Shown: piece after piece, positions 32,326 through 33,162 of the stretch
Numbering within the stretch: the stretch's first letter is position 1
How the letters are laid out: each line of letters starts with the position of its first letter
Assembly: GCA_002362175.1 (NCBI GenBank)
Contig: DETU01000094.1
Span: 1 to 33,162 of the forward strand
Direction of reading: 5' to 3'
DNA length: 33,162 bases
Source of the DNA: Ruminococcus sp. UBA3280
GTDB taxonomy: Bacteria; Bacillota; Clostridia; Oscillospirales; Ruminococcaceae
Position numbers and translations under genes: made by a program
The notes under the pieces: model-generated
Databases searched by the model: none
Seen by the model: the letters and a program-made list of their open reading frames with translations, nothing else
What the model was told of the DNA's origin: nothing

Positions 32326-33162
32326 TCAGACACAGCCCTGAGCCTTCATAGCTTCAGCAACCTTGAGGAAACCTGCAATGTTAGCACCAGCCATGTAGTT
32401 GCCTTCCATGCCGTACTCCTTAGCAGCTTCGTCACATGACTTAAAGATGCTTGTCATAATGCCCTTGAGCTTAGCATCAACTTCTTCAAATGTCCATGAA
32501 AGTCTTTCTGAGTTCTGTGACATCTCAAGAGCTGATGTAGCAACACCACCTGCATTTGCAGCCTTACCACCAACAAACCATACTCCGTTTTCCTGTAAGT
32601 ATTTTGTTGCATCAATTGTTGTAGGCATATTAGCACCTTCACAAACACATTTACATCCGTTTGCTACTAACTGTTTTGCATCATCAAGATGTAATTCGTT
32701 CTGTGTAGCACATGGAAGAGCGATATCACATTTAATCTGCCATACTCCACGTCCTTCATGATATTCAGCTGAAGGTCTTGCTGCAGCATATTCTGTAAGT
32801 CTTGCTCTCTTAACTTCTTTGATTTCTTTCAAAAGGTCTACATCAATTCCTTCTGGATCATAAATCCAACCAGTTGAATCTGAACATGTTACACATTTAG
32901 CTCCCATCTGATGAGCTTTCTGGATAGCATAGATAGCAACGTTACCAGCACCTGATACAACTACTGTCTTTCCTTCCATCGACTCGCCGTGGCATTTAAT
33001 TAACTCTTCTGTTAAGTAAAGTAATCCGTAACCTGTAGCTTCTGTTCTAGCTAATGAACCACCATATGTAAGTCCCTTACCTGTAAGAACTCCTTCGTAT
33101 ACACCACGAATTCTCTTATACTGTCCAAACATATAACCGATTTCTCTTGCACCTGTTCCGAT
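32326..33162 (-). CDS. gdhA: Glutamate dehydrogenase, C-terminal part
   Basis: The last 278 residues of a hexameric glutamate dehydrogenase, which interconverts glutamate and 2-oxoglutarate plus ammonia. The frame is open to the right edge (IGTGAREIGYMFGQYKR), so the N-terminal catalytic domain lies outside. The NAD(P)-binding Rossmann motif is VVSGAGNVAIYAIQ; LARTEATGYGLLYL precedes it and GGKAANAGGVATSALEMSQN follows, all typical of the family I bacterial type. Codon choice changes along the gene: the 3' part uses almost only AAG, AAC and TAC, while the part nearer the edge uses more AAA and TTA. Cofactor preference (NADP is usual) is not settled here. Confidence 0.96.
   Translation of the reverse strand: MGTGAREIGYMFGQYKRIRGVYEGVLTGKGLTYGGSLARTEATGYGLLYLTEELIKCHGESMEGKTVVVSGAGNVAIYAIQKAHQMGAKCVTCSDSTGWIYDPEGIDVDLLKEIKEVKRARLTEYAAARPSAEYHEGRGVWQIKCDIALPCATQNELHLDDAKQLVANGCKCVCEGANMPTTIDATKYLQENGVWFVGGKAANAGGVATSALEMSQNSERLSWTFEEVDAKLKGIMTSIFKSCDEAAKEYGMEGNYMAGANIAGFLKVAEAMKAQGCV

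Overview
The window looks like chromosomal DNA of a low-GC, anaerobic Firmicute of class Clostridia, most likely a Ruminococcus-like member of the Oscillospiraceae. This rests on the AT-rich intergenic DNA, consensus sigma-A promoters, strong AGGAGG-type ribosome binding sites with some TTG/GTG starts, T-box and TPP riboswitches ending in intrinsic terminators, and anaerobe-type enzymes (ThiH, EFR1-type ferredoxin, AsnA). The genus is an inference. No tRNA, rRNA, CRISPR array, insertion sequence or phage gene was seen.

Layout. 1-4572 (+): a perfect sigma-A promoter drives a long glutamyl-tRNA synthetase, a divergent methionyl-tRNA-synthetase-like protein and a flavodoxin/ferredoxin (EFR1) protein. 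4612-11520 (+): a TPP riboswitch with terminator controls a thiamine operon, thiS-thiF-thiG-thiH-tenI-thiE-[two duplicated small membrane proteins]-thiD-thiC. 11551-12557: a nitroreductase and an HxlR regulator diverge from overlapping promoters next to a perfect 14-bp inverted repeat. 12626-15753 (-): an asparagine T-box (specifier AAC) controls asnS, asnA and a small unknown gene. 15777-24213 (-): secA, a terminator, then a lipoprotein with four internal repeats, a methyltransferase, hslO (Hsp33), hflX and an ADP-ribosylglycohydrolase. 24283-30892 (+): a stand-alone type I specificity subunit (hsdS) overlaps uvrB, followed by a NADAR-domain protein and uvrA. 30891-32278: a DUF5662 protein, a small acidic protein and a DUF1292 protein. 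32326-33162 (-): the C-terminal part of glutamate dehydrogenase, cut by the window edge.

How the genes work together. The thi operon covers both halves of thiamine phosphate synthesis (thiazole: ThiS/F/G/H and TenI; pyrimidine: ThiC/ThiD; coupling: ThiE) and should be shut off by thiamine pyrophosphate. The asn operon senses uncharged tRNA-Asn and raises both asparagine supply (AsnA) and tRNA charging (AsnS). The uvrB-NADAR-uvrA cluster combines nucleotide excision repair with a fold known to remove ADP-ribose from guanine. Its leader region is occupied by an AT-rich hsdS that looks acquired. Most of the window is housekeeping. The points most worth follow-up are uvrB-NADAR-uvrA, the orphan hsdS coupled to uvrB, the repeat lipoprotein, the duplicated small proteins in the thi operon, and the MetRS-like protein with an eroded KMSKS loop.
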